This document shows positions 25,279 to 33,830 of a stretch of 48,935 bases of DNA, in pieces. The translations under genes were made by a program, and so were the position numbers. The notes under the pieces were generated by a model that was not told where the DNA came from, made no database searches, and worked only from the letters and a program-made list of their open reading frames with translations. Positions within the stretch are counted from its first letter, which is position 1. Each line of letters begins with the position of its first letter. This stretch comes from Candidatus Kapaibacterium sp. (GTDB lineage Bacteria > Bacteroidota > Ignavibacteria > Kapaibacteriales > UBA4661): positions 1 to 48,935 of the forward strand of contig JALONG010000036.1 of NCBI GenBank assembly GCA_025455065.1. The letters run 5' to 3'.

Positions 25279-26187
25279 TTATTCCACCATTGTCCACGAA
25301 GGCAGGTGAAATCTTGCTCCGGCAGCAAGAAAACTCAGCGACACGCCATGAATACTAAATCGGTCTTTACGCTGAAGATGCTGATAGTTACTAGACGTTA
25401 TGCCTGAAGCAGCCATAAATGTAACAAATTCACTGCCAATAACAAGGGCATTTCCCGAAGAATCCACAGAAAGTGCTGTATCTTCATCTACACCAATAGC
25501 ATAGCGATTTACCTCACGAGCGAGAATTTGTGCGAGACGTGGAATGCGATTGCGCTGCAAAAAGTGCGTATCCACCGTCACAAACGGCAGAAAACCAAAA
25601 CCTTCGGTAATGTTCACCGCATCTTTGCGCAAACCTTGGTCGTCGCCGTCAAAAAGCATCGTGTCGCTCACAGCAGCCGCTCCGGCACTTGTTCCGGCAA
25701 CAAGCGCTCCTGCGGCGTGTTTTGCAGCAATTATCTGAAATGCCTGTGAGCCTTTGAATACCTCCACAAGCCGCACTTGGTCGCCTCCGGTGAAAAAAAA
25801 TGCGTCTGCTTCCTGAAGCATAGCCAGATACTCCGGCGTGTCGGCTTCACCCACGTAGCGCGGCGCAATAACGTGTGCCTTAGGTATGCCCATCGCTAAA
25901 AAAATTTCGGCGTATTCATTCCCAAGTTCTTTGCCGTAGGTGCTTGCGGTGGGGATAATGGCGATACACTGCGCCGATGCTGTTGCCGTGACGTATTGCA
26001 ACACCGCTTTTGCTTTGATTTTATCTTCGTTGCCCCCAATGATAACAAGTTTTCCTTTTGTCGAAGTCCATTCCATGCTGCTCGTAGCCTTTCGTCGTTG
26101 TGGTACAAGGTGATTGCTCTTTTTCCCTGATTCTGCCTTGTGTTCAGGCGGAGTGAATAGCGAAAAAAGCGTCCGAAGAATATTCAT
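25279..26187 (-). CDS. cphB: Cyanophycinase (peptidase S51)
   Basis: 302 aa. Family S51 serine peptidase: nucleophile Ser167 in GTSAGAAA, His208 in DTHFLQRNR and Glu235 in GVDEDTAL match the triad of characterised cyanophycinase. KGKLVIIGGNED (44-55) and FFFTGGDQVRL are also typical. Such enzymes cut the multi-Arg-poly-Asp polymer into beta-Asp-Arg dipeptides in the cytoplasm. An alternative start at Met38 (26076) would remove a basic N-terminal extension that is not needed for the fold. It is the first gene of the cluster with two synthetase-like genes, indicating that polymer synthesis and breakdown are encoded together. Confidence 0.9.
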   Translation of the reverse strand: MNILRTLFSLFTPPEHKAESGKKSNHLVPQRRKATSSMEWTSTKGKLVIIGGNEDKIKAKAVLQYVTATASAQCIAIIPTASTYGKELGNEYAEIFLAMGIPKAHVIAPRYVGEADTPEYLAMLQEADAFFFTGGDQVRLVEVFKGSQAFQIIAAKHAAGALVAGTSAGAAAVSDTMLFDGDDQGLRKDAVNITEGFGFLPFVTVDTHFLQRNRIPRLAQILAREVNRYAIGVDEDTALSVDSSGNALVIGSEFVTFMAASGITSSNYQHLQRKDRFSIHGVSLSFLAAGARFHLPSWTMVE

Positions 26188-26605
26188 TTATGTTTGAGTG
26201 AAATGAGAGCGAGAATTATTTCGCTCACAGCGAAAATACATACTTTTGCAAAATATACAAAATTTTCCACAATTTTTTGCGAAATTGTTATGATTTGTGC
26301 TGAAATTCGCAACATTTGACATTTGGCTTCTTGAATTATTTTTTGTGCAATGCCGCCCGGCGTTGTAATTTTGCGGGGTGTAACCACGTAATTCCGATAA
26401 CCACGTAATACCGTGTTTTACTTCGGCAACCAATCACATCAACGAAAAGAATGTCCACGAATCGCACGAATTGCCACGAATCCCCGATTGATACGGTAAT
26501 TTTTCACCCAAGAACACCCGCTAGACTTGCTATTCGTGAAGATTCGTGCAATTCGTGGATACCATGTTCCGAAACTTGCCCATTTTTTCTCATCCTTCCA
26601 ACACT
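26188..26605. other. Divergent intergenic region between cyanophycinase and purH
   Basis: 418 bp, with no gene. Close to the cyanophycinase start lie two overlapping inverted repeats: GAGCGA/TCGCTC (26207-26212 with 26221-26226) and TTTCGCT/AGCGAAA (26219-26225 with 26229-26235). The middle is AT-rich. The purH side contains the paired ATTCGTG filler (26453-26561). I could not place a clear promoter for either gene. Confidence 0.6.
26453..26561. repeat. Paired ATTCGTG filler element, copy 2
   Basis: The left arm 26453-26481 (GTCCACGAATCGCACGAATT type) and right arm 26532-26561 (ATTCGTGCAATTCGTGGATA type) are inverted copies about 50 bp apart, the same design as 18656-18770. It ends 44 bp before the purH start. 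Confidence 0.75.
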
Positions 26606-28213
26606 ATGATTCATCCTTCTACCCACGTTATTCGCCGAGCGCTCATCAGCGTTTCCGACAAAACAGGTATTGTTAGTTTTGCGCGGAAACTCGCCGAGCG
26701 CGATATTCAAATCATCTCTACCGGAGGAACGGCTGAAGAGCTGAAAAAAGCAGGTGTTCCGGTCATCAGCATTGCGAATGTGACGGGGTTCGATGAAATT
26801 CTGGACGGGCGGGTAAAAACGCTGCATCCCGCTATCCATGCGGGTTTGTTGGCAGTGCTGGATAATCCGCATCATGTTCAGCAAATGGAAGCAAATATGA
26901 TTCAGTCCATTGATTTAGTCGTGGTGAATCTTTACCCCTTTGAAAAAACCTTAGCAAACAGCGCGTCCACGCATGAGGATATTGTCGAAAACATTGACAT
27001 TGGCGGTCCGGCGATGATTCGAGCATCAGCGAAAAATTACCGTTGGACGGCAATTCTCACCAATCCTGAACGGTATGATGAGGTTTTGAGCGCCCTGCAC
27101 GACCACGACGGCACTGTGCCGGAGGAATTGCGGTTGTCGCTTGCCCACGAAGCATTTGCGCACACAGCGTATTACGATGGCATGATTGCAAGCTACTTTG
27201 CAGGAAAAGACACTGCGCAACACCAGTCTTCATCAGCGCTGCTGCCCGAAACGCTCCCTATTGCCCTTCGCAAAGACCAAGATTTGCGGTATGGTGAAAA
27301 CCCGCATCAAATCGCGGCTCTTTACAAACAATCCGGCACGGGAAGCGCTTACGGTGATATTTTCGATTATCTGCACGGCAAAGAACTTTCCTACAACAAT
27401 CTTTTGGACATTGACGCGGCAGCAAAACTCGCTTTGGAGTTTCGCGGTGTGGCGGGTTTGGGCGAAACGGCGGTTATTATCAAACACACCAATCCTTGCG
27501 GTGTCGGTTCGGCTTCGACGCTGAAAGAGGCGTATTTGAAGGCGTTTGCGTGTGATACCACGTCAGCCTTCGGTGGCATCATCGCGCTTACAAGCGAACT
27601 TGACCTCGCAACGGCACAAACGATTGACGAAATTTTTACGGAAGTCGTCATCGCGCCGAGTTATGCGGCGGATGCACTCGAACTCCTCAAGCAAAAGAAA
27701 AATCGCCGTTTGATGACGGTGAACTACGATGCTCTCAAAGCCGCACTGCGTCTGGAAGTCAAAGCAATCGCGGGAGGAATGTTGCTCCAAAGCGCCGACA
27801 CACTGCTTTGGAACGCGGAAGAATTGGACGTTGTGACCAAACGCAAGCCCTCCGACGACGAGCGCAAAGCGCTGGAATACGCATGGCGCATAGCAAAGCA
27901 CGTAAAATCAAACACGATTGTTTATGCCGCTTCTGACCGTGCGTTGGCGATAGGTGCGGGGCAGATGTCGCGGGTGGATTCGGCGGCAATCGCAGCACGA
28001 AAAGCCGAAGCAGCAGGAATCAGCCTTGCGGGGTCGGCGGTCGCGTCCGATGCCTTTTTTCCCTTCCCCGACGGGCTGTTGGAAACCGTGAAAGCAGGCG
28101 CAACGGCGGTTATTCAGCCGGGCGGTTCGGTGCGTGATGCGGAAGTAATTGCGGCGGCAGATGAACATGGAATAACGATGATGTTTACGGGTGTGCGGCA
28201 TTTTCGGCATTAA
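26606..28213 (+). CDS. purH: Bifunctional AICAR transformylase/IMP cyclohydrolase PurH
   Basis: 535 aa, typical length. The N-terminal IMP cyclohydrolase (MGS-like) domain carries [18 protein letters not shown] and [10 protein letters not shown]; the C-terminal transformylase domain carries [17 protein letters not shown], the late HVKSNTIVY and [10 protein letters not shown], and ends TGVRHFRH. It catalyses the last two steps of purine synthesis. I took the ATG at 26606, since codons upstream to 26546 are encoded by filler repeat. It is a single gene; tRNA-Asp follows 138 bp later. Confidence 0.96.
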   Translation: MIHPSTHVIRRALISVSDKTGIVSFARKLAERDIQIISTGGTAEELKKAGVPVISIANVTGFDEILDGRVKTLHPAIHAGLLAVLDNPHHVQQMEANMIQSIDLVVVNLYPFEKTLANSASTHEDIVENIDIGGPAMIRASAKNYRWTAILTNPERYDEVLSALHDHDGTVPEELRLSLAHEAFAHTAYYDGMIASYFAGKDTAQHQSSSALLPETLPIALRKDQDLRYGENPHQIAALYKQSGTGSAYGDIFDYLHGKELSYNNLLDIDAAAKLALEFRGVAGLGETAVIIKHTNPCGVGSASTLKEAYLKAFACDTTSAFGGIIALTSELDLATAQTIDEIFTEVVIAPSYAADALELLKQKKNRRLMTVNYDALKAALRLEVKAIAGGMLLQSADTLLWNAEELDVVTKRKPSDDERKALEYAWRIAKHVKSNTIVYAASDRALAIGAGQMSRVDSAAIAARKAEAAGISLAGSAVASDAFFPFPDGLLETVKAGATAVIQPGGSVRDAEVIAAADEHGITMMFTGVRHFRH

Positions 28214-28283
28214 ATTTTTCTGACGATTTTTCAATTATTTGCGAAGAATTTTTAGAACCCCTGCAAAAAACTATAATTTTTTC

Positions 28284-28314
28284 TTGCGCAATTACGAAAC
28301 AACAATTATATTTG
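28284..28314 (+). promoter_or_regulatory. Promoter of tRNA-Asp
   Basis: TTG (28284-28286), 20 bp, then TATATTTG (28307-28314), a full match to the Bacteroidota TTG-N19/20-TAnnTTTG pattern, ending 38 bp before the tRNA 5' end. The same spacing occurs in front of the TonB-like gene. Confidence 0.5.
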
Positions 28315-28351
28315 AAGTCTGTTTTACTCAAAAAGTAAACAGCTAAGGCGA

Positions 28352-28429
28352 GGGATCGTAGCTCAGTTTGGTTAGAGTATCTGCCTGTCACGCAGAGGGT
28401 CGCGGGTTCGAGCCCCGTCGGTCCCGCCA
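28352..28429 (+). tRNA. tRNA-Asp (GTC)
   Basis: 78 nt including an encoded CCA (28427-28429). The acceptor GGGATCG pairs with CGGTCCC, the D arm is GCTC..GAGT, the anticodon stem TCTGC/GCAGA encloses loop CTGTCAC with anticodon GTC, and the T arm is GCGGG-TTCGAGC-CCCGT. It is the attachment site of the downstream island: its 3' half recurs at 33706. Confidence 0.95.
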
Positions 28430-28477
28430 AAGAAAGTATAAAAAAAGCCCGTCAAATCTAGTTTGACGGGCTTTTTT
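28385..28477. repeat. Left attachment repeat of the tRNA-Asp island
   Basis: The last 45 bases of tRNA-Asp plus its terminator recur at 33706-33798, offset 5321 bp. The first 44 bases are identical, and over 93 bp only three positions differ (28429, 28432, 28461). This copy completes the functional tRNA. Confidence 0.85.
28441..28477 (+). terminator. Terminator after tRNA-Asp
   Basis: AAAAAAGCCCGTCAAA and TTTGACGGGCTTTTTT form a strong symmetric hairpin ending in a T-run, 12 bp after the tRNA. Confidence 0.88.
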
Positions 28478-28778
28478 GTATTCTTCTCATTTTTAGCGAA
28501 ATTTCGCTGGTTTTCCCTTTTTTTGTCGGTTTTTTGCGTTTTTTTTGCCGTTTTAGGTCAAATTTTGGTCAAAAAAAGGTCTTGAAATTTTCTATGAAAA
28601 ATATCAGAAAATAAAAGTCACTTGCATACTAAAACCGAGATTTTTTGTAGTTTTCCGTTTGTTGTTGTACACTCCTTCTCACCTTTGAACGAGTCCATTC
28701 TCATCACCCAAAAGCGCATCATCAGAATTGTCATCAACAATAACTTGAACACTATCCCCCTGAACATCAAAGCAGCAA
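28478..28778. other. AT-rich leader of the restriction-modification island
   Basis: 301 bp with no convincing gene and strong strand bias for T in 28495-28620. It holds GGTCAAATTTTGGTCAAA (28556-28573), two GGTCAAA repeats echoed near the other island end at 33638-33655. No integrase or excisionase fragment can be read. Confidence 0.55.
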
Positions 28779-31685
28779 ATGACGACAACAACAGAAACAA
28801 AGCAGTTTCAATACGAAATACAGACCTATCAAGAAGATTGTGTACGCAACATTATCAGTCTTTTTGAAAGCCTTCGACAAAAAGAACCATTTACCGATGT
28901 GCTAACGGCACATCATAAAAAGCATCAATACACTTTTCCCGTTCAGGACACCAAAAATATTGACGTAATGATGGAAACGGGAACGGGAAAAACGTTCACG
29001 TTTATTAAAACCATTTTTGAACTCAGCAGAAATTTTGGCTATAAAAAGTTCATTATCCTTGTGCCTACTGTTCCGATTCGTGAAGGAACAAAAACAAACC
29101 TTGAGGACACCAAAGAGTATTTTAAGAGTTTGTATGCTAACGAAAGAGAGAAAGAAATTGAAACCTTTGTGTATGAAGGCGGTAACATTTCTGCGGTGAG
29201 GCAGTTTATTGGCACTTCGCATTTATCCGTCTTGGTAATGACACCAAGTTCGTTTAGCAGTCAGGATAACATACTCAACCGCCCCTTACAGCAAGACATG
29301 AACGCACCTGAATTGTTTACTCACAATCAATCTCCCCCAAAATCATATCTGGAGTGCCTGAAACGCTTGAAGCCGATTGTGATAATGGACGAACCGCACC
29401 GTTTTGACGGTAATGCGTTCAAAACCTATTTTGAAGGTTTTGATAATTACTGTTTGCGGTTTGGCGCAACATTCCCCAAAAAGCGAGACAGTCTGCCGTT
29501 ATCAAACGTGGCATATCTGTTAGACAGCATCTCTTCGTTCCGGCAGAATTTAGTAAAGAAGATTGTGGTTTATACGCAAGATGTCATAGAAAACACCGAT
29601 ACGCTCATTGGGATTGACGAGAGTAAAGCCATCGTCCACACGCTGGCAAACGGTGTCGTTGTAAGACGAGAATTAAGCAAAGGCGGGGTTTTTAATGGGA
29701 AAAGTATCAAAAAAATCAACAAAGACAAGATTGTTTTAATGGACGATACCATTGAAAAGGTTGATTATTCTGTGTCAGACGAATCCTTGCGGAAGATGAT
29801 TGAAGATACCATCAAGATTCATTTTGAGAAAGAGCAATTACTGTTTGAGCAAGGAATAAAAGCGCTCACATTGTTTTTTATGGAAAGCGACACGAGTTTG
29901 TTTCGCGGCGACAATCCAAAAATTAAAACTATTTTTGAAGAAGAATACACCAAGCAACGTAAGGAAATTCTCACCAAACTTGACCAAACAAGCGCATACT
30001 ACCAATACCTGCAAAACGATTTTGACAGCGACAACACTTTGCAAGTTCACAAAGGATATTTTTCAGGCGATAGAGGAAACGCCGACGAAAAAGTAAAAGC
30101 GGGCGTGGATGAAATTTTGAAGGACAAAAAGAAACTCCTTTCGTTTGAAAGTCCTTCGCGGTTCATTTTTTCCATTTGGGCGTTGCAAGAAGGCTGGGAC
30201 AACCCGAATGTTTTTACGATATGCAAACTCTCCAATCAAGGAAGCGACATATCAAAACTTCAACAAATTGGGCGCGGCTTGCGGATATGCGTCAATCAAG
30301 ATTTGCAGCGAAATACCCTTAAAAATCTGAATGACGACCAAGAACAATTTTGGAGCATCAACAATCTTGATGTTGTCGTCTCAAGCAAAGAACAGGGCTT
30401 CGTGGAAGCAATTCAAAACGAAATTCTCAGCAATTCGTTCTTGATTGCTACCACCTTTACAGAGCAAGAACTCAAAATTGCACTCAAAGAAAAATCAAAT
30501 TTTGACGACCAAACCGTGCGCAGTCTTTATAGAATGCTCGAAAACAACGAGATGATTATCTACAAGGCAACGGTAAACGGGCTTGATGTTTTTGAAAAAT
30601 CTCCCGACTTTGCCAAACTCCTCAAAGAACAAAACTTGTCCCAAGAACAAGTGAAAGCCCTAGAAAACCTCTTTGCGACAGACGCAAGCACATACATCCA
30701 AAAAGCCGAGAAGAAAAAAGAGAAAAAGAACGTGTTCATCAAATCAACGCACCTGCAAGAGTTTCAACGTCTGTGGAACGCTATCAACAAAAACGCTTTT
30801 TATGTTCTGGACACCTTAAGCGAAGAGCAAGAAAACCAACTTGTTCGCAACATTGCAACGGAAATTGAAGCACTGAACATTGAAGAAATCCTCTTGCAAA
30901 CGATTCGCGCTGAACTCAACGTGAATAAGATTGGCAAAGAAGGCGCAATAACGGAAACATCAACCGACCGAGTTTCCTACAAAAGCAAACTTGATTATTT
31001 GGAACTTGTTCGCACACTTTCCAACAATACCAAAACGCCGCTTGGCTTTGTGGTGAAAATCTTCAATGCACTCAGCAATAATTTCAAAACAAAAATGCTC
31101 TCGAACAATCCCGAACAAGCGCAACGGGAAATTGCCGCAATCATCCGCAAAAACCTCGTGGCAATGCTCAAAGCAGCCATTACCTATCACGGCATGAGCG
31201 GAACAGCGCTGCCAAACGTGTTCAAAACCGAAGGCGGAAAAACGTATTTGGACAAAGGAAGCACCGGCAAATTTCAAAAAGATATTACCGGCGATTTTTC
31301 CTTGAAAGCAAAATGGGTGTTTGAAGACGTGATTGAATACGACAGCGATTTTGAATTGGAAATCGTCGAGCAAGACCCTGACATAAACAGCATTGAAATT
31401 TTCGCCAAGCTGCCGCGCCTGAAGATTAAAACTCCGTTAGGCGACTACAACCCTGATTTTTGCTATGCCGTCAAAAGCGCCGAAGGCAAGAAAATTTTCC
31501 TTGTCGTCGAAGCAAAAGGCTACAAATCTTCTACTGCAATTCCCGACGATGAAAAGACGAAAATTGATTTTGCCAAAAAGTATTTTGCGGCACTGAGCGA
31601 ACAGTACAACAACGACGCAATAACCATTTCCTTCAAAGAGCGCATCAATACGACGCAATTAGCGCAGTTAATCAACAACGCATAA
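28779..31685 (+). CDS. res: Type III restriction endonuclease, Res subunit
   Basis: 968 aa. The superfamily 2 ATPase core has Walker A METGTGKT (65-72) and the DEPH motif in MDEPHRFDG (about 203-211), with IGRGLRI as motif VI (about 500). The C-terminal nuclease has a PD-ExK arrangement: NPDF (about 890-893) and VVEAKGYK (about 908-915). Type III Res proteins work in complex with Mod to translocate and cut unmodified DNA. It starts about 300 bp inside the tRNA-Asp island and is followed by mod after 15 bp; most type III operons have mod first, so the order is reversed. Confidence 0.93.
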   Translation: MTTTTETKQFQYEIQTYQEDCVRNIISLFESLRQKEPFTDVLTAHHKKHQYTFPVQDTKNIDVMMETGTGKTFTFIKTIFELSRNFGYKKFIILVPTVPIREGTKTNLEDTKEYFKSLYANEREKEIETFVYEGGNISAVRQFIGTSHLSVLVMTPSSFSSQDNILNRPLQQDMNAPELFTHNQSPPKSYLECLKRLKPIVIMDEPHRFDGNAFKTYFEGFDNYCLRFGATFPKKRDSLPLSNVAYLLDSISSFRQNLVKKIVVYTQDVIENTDTLIGIDESKAIVHTLANGVVVRRELSKGGVFNGKSIKKINKDKIVLMDDTIEKVDYSVSDESLRKMIEDTIKIHFEKEQLLFEQGIKALTLFFMESDTSLFRGDNPKIKTIFEEEYTKQRKEILTKLDQTSAYYQYLQNDFDSDNTLQVHKGYFSGDRGNADEKVKAGVDEILKDKKKLLSFESPSRFIFSIWALQEGWDNPNVFTICKLSNQGSDISKLQQIGRGLRICVNQDLQRNTLKNLNDDQEQFWSINNLDVVVSSKEQGFVEAIQNEILSNSFLIATTFTEQELKIALKEKSNFDDQTVRSLYRMLENNEMIIYKATVNGLDVFEKSPDFAKLLKEQNLSQEQVKALENLFATDASTYIQKAEKKKEKKNVFIKSTHLQEFQRLWNAINKNAFYVLDTLSEEQENQLVRNIATEIEALNIEEILLQTIRAELNVNKIGKEGAITETSTDRVSYKSKLDYLELVRTLSNNTKTPLGFVVKIFNALSNNFKTKMLSNNPEQAQREIAAIIRKNLVAMLKAAITYHGMSGTALPNVFKTEGGKTYLDKGSTGKFQKDITGDFSLKAKWVFEDVIEYDSDFELEIVEQDPDINSIEIFAKLPRLKIKTPLGDYNPDFCYAVKSAEGKKIFLVVEAKGYKSSTAIPDDEKTKIDFAKKYFAALSEQYNNDAITISFKERINTTQLAQLINNA

Positions 31686-31700
31686 CACCGACTTACCTCT

Positions 31701-33620
31701 ATGACACAAGAAGAATTTATCAACGCAGGTTTTACCGTTTTGGGAACGAACGATACAGAAAACGCGCTTTTGCGCTTTCTGAGGGAACACTATCCCGCCG
31801 TTGTGCGTGATAACGAAGTGAATCTGCAAGAACTGAAAGCCGCTCTGGGCTTGCCCATTGACGAAAAAGTAAACGGCTACGGCTTAAATTTTGTCGGCAG
31901 AAACGTCGCCAGAGCTAAATACGCTCAAAAAACTACGAAGGAACTACGCCTCAATACCGCTCTCAGCAAGGAGTTTGACACGACGCAAAACTTGGTCTTG
32001 AAAGGCGACAATCTGGACAGCCTCAAAATCCTCAAAAGCCATTACAGCAGCAAAATCAAGTGCATTTACATTGACCCGCCTTACAACACCACGAGCGATG
32101 AGTTTGTCTATCCCGACAAATTTGATAAAGAAGAGGCGGAAGTGCTGGGCTTCCAAAACCTCAGCGACGATGATTTTGCCCGTATGGAGTTTAGTTTCAA
32201 AACTAAAAAAAGCCACAACGGTTGGCTTGCGTTCATGTACCCGCGACTGCTCTTGGCAAGAGATTTACTCTCGAAAGACGGTGTTATTTTTATCAGCATT
32301 GACGATAACGAACAAGCAAACTTGAAATTGCTTTGTGATGATGTGTTTGGGGAGGAGAATTTTGTGGCAAATTTTCAAATAAAAGCTAATCCAAGAGGCA
32401 GGCAATCTGATAGTAATGTAGCAACACTTCATGATTACCTTTTGTGTTATGGAAAAAATTTTGATTTTGTTGAGTTAAATGGAATTCCATTAACAGAAGA
32501 AGACATAGAAGAATTTGACCAGTCTGATGAAAACGGTAAGGCATGGCGTGAACTCGGTTTGCGACAAAGAGGTTCTGCTTCTTTAAGGTCGGATAGACCG
32601 GAAATGTTTTTCCCAATTTATGTAAACCCACAGGATTTATCGGTGAGTTTAGAAAAAACAAATTCGCACACTATACCAGTTATTCCAAAGAAATCTACAG
32701 GAGTGGAGGGTAGATGGATGTGGGGAATTGATAAGGTTAAACGAGAGAATAGTAGAATTTATGCAAGGCTAATAAAAAGAAGAAATGAATTTGACATTTT
32801 TATCAAAGATTACTTAGAGAGGAACGATGAAGTCCGAACAAAGAAGCCCAAATCAATGTGGGCTGAAAAGGATGTAAATACCGAAGCGGGCGGAAAGCTA
32901 GTGAAGTTACTTTTTGGATCAGCTGTATTTTCTTATCCTAAACCGATTGGACTAATTAAAAGAGTAATTTCCTTGATTGCAAATTCAGACGACATTATCC
33001 TCGACTTCTTCGCTGGCTCTGGCACAACAGGACACGCCGTCATGCAACTGAACGCCGAAGACGGCGGCAAGCGCAAGTTTATTTTGTGCCAAAAAGACGA
33101 GCAAATAAAGGAAGACAAACCTGCATACAAGTTTTGTCTTGAACATGGCTTACCGCCTGTTATTTCCAGCATAACGATAGAGCGTTTACGCCGTGCGGGG
33201 GAGAAAATTGCCAAAGAAATCGAAGAGGCAAACACTAAAGAAGGACTCTTTGACGGCGATAAAAAACACGTTCCCGATGTTGGATTCAAAGTGTTTGACA
33301 GCGTAGAAGCACCAACGCTTGCCGTTGATGAAACGACGCTTCAAATAGCGATGATTGCGAATGATATTGACGCGATGAGCCGCATTTACAATATGATATT
33401 CACCGTTGGTTTAGACGAGCCGACGTGCGTTCCCGCCGTAGTTGTGGAAGATTGCATCTACAAGATTGGCAATCATTATTACATCACCAATTCAGACAGA
33501 GTAAGCAAAGAGGATTTTGCAGAAGCGGTCAAAAGCGGCAAGGTGTTTATTGACGGTTGGACAGCGAGCCTGAACGGAACATTGCAGAATTACAAAGAAG
33601 ATGTGAAGATTATCTTTTGA
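31701..33620 (+). CDS. mod: Type III DNA methyltransferase, Mod subunit
   Basis: 639 aa. Catalytic motif IV DPPY (about 125-128) precedes the S-adenosylmethionine site FFAGSGTTGHA (about 435-445), the beta-class order of type III adenine-N6 methyltransferases. The DNA-recognition region lies between them; its coding sequence from about 32350 to 32990 is visibly more AT-rich than either flank, suggesting that the recognition domain was exchanged. It methylates one strand of an asymmetric site and provides specificity to Res. No simple-sequence tract suggesting phase variation was seen. It is the last gene of the island. Confidence 0.93.
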   Translation: MTQEEFINAGFTVLGTNDTENALLRFLREHYPAVVRDNEVNLQELKAALGLPIDEKVNGYGLNFVGRNVARAKYAQKTTKELRLNTALSKEFDTTQNLVLKGDNLDSLKILKSHYSSKIKCIYIDPPYNTTSDEFVYPDKFDKEEAEVLGFQNLSDDDFARMEFSFKTKKSHNGWLAFMYPRLLLARDLLSKDGVIFISIDDNEQANLKLLCDDVFGEENFVANFQIKANPRGRQSDSNVATLHDYLLCYGKNFDFVELNGIPLTEEDIEEFDQSDENGKAWRELGLRQRGSASLRSDRPEMFFPIYVNPQDLSVSLEKTNSHTIPVIPKKSTGVEGRWMWGIDKVKRENSRIYARLIKRRNEFDIFIKDYLERNDEVRTKKPKSMWAEKDVNTEAGGKLVKLLFGSAVFSYPKPIGLIKRVISLIANSDDIILDFFAGSGTTGHAVMQLNAEDGGKRKFILCQKDEQIKEDKPAYKFCLEHGLPPVISSITIERLRRAGEKIAKEIEEANTKEGLFDGDKKHVPDVGFKVFDSVEAPTLAVDETTLQIAMIANDIDAMSRIYNMIFTVGLDEPTCVPAVVVEDCIYKIGNHYYITNSDRVSKEDFAEAVKSGKVFIDGWTASLNGTLQNYKEDVKIIF

Positions 33621-33705
33621 CGGAGAAGGTTTTTTCAGGTCAAAAACAGGTCAAATTTTCGGAAAACACTTCTCAAAGGCGCGTAAAATCGAGAAAGCAT
33701 GATTT

Positions 33706-33798
33706 CTGTCACGCAGAGGGTCGCGGGTTCGAGCCCCGTCGGTCCCGCCCAAAAAAGTATAAAAAAAGCCCGTCAAATCTACTTTGACGGGCTTTTTT
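33706..33798. repeat. Right attachment repeat (tRNA-Asp 3' remnant plus terminator)
   Basis: A copy of the anticodon-loop-to-3'-end part of tRNA-Asp and its terminator. It lacks the 5' half and cannot make a tRNA. It presumably represents the original chromosomal 3' end displaced when the island inserted. Confidence 0.85.
33762..33798. terminator. Bidirectional terminator at the island right end
   Basis: AAAAAAGCCCGTCAAA / TTTGACGGGCTTTTTT hairpin with A-run and T-run on its two sides, so it can stop plus-strand transcripts of the island and minus-strand transcripts of the TonB-dependent receptor, which ends at 33831. Confidence 0.8.
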
Positions 33799-33830
33799 TA
33801 TTTCTGACAATCACGAGAATCTGCCAACCA

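Noticed and set aside
33706-33749. Second tRNA-Asp gene
   Set aside because: Only the anticodon-to-3' half is present; the acceptor 5' strand and D arm are missing, so it is an attachment-site remnant.
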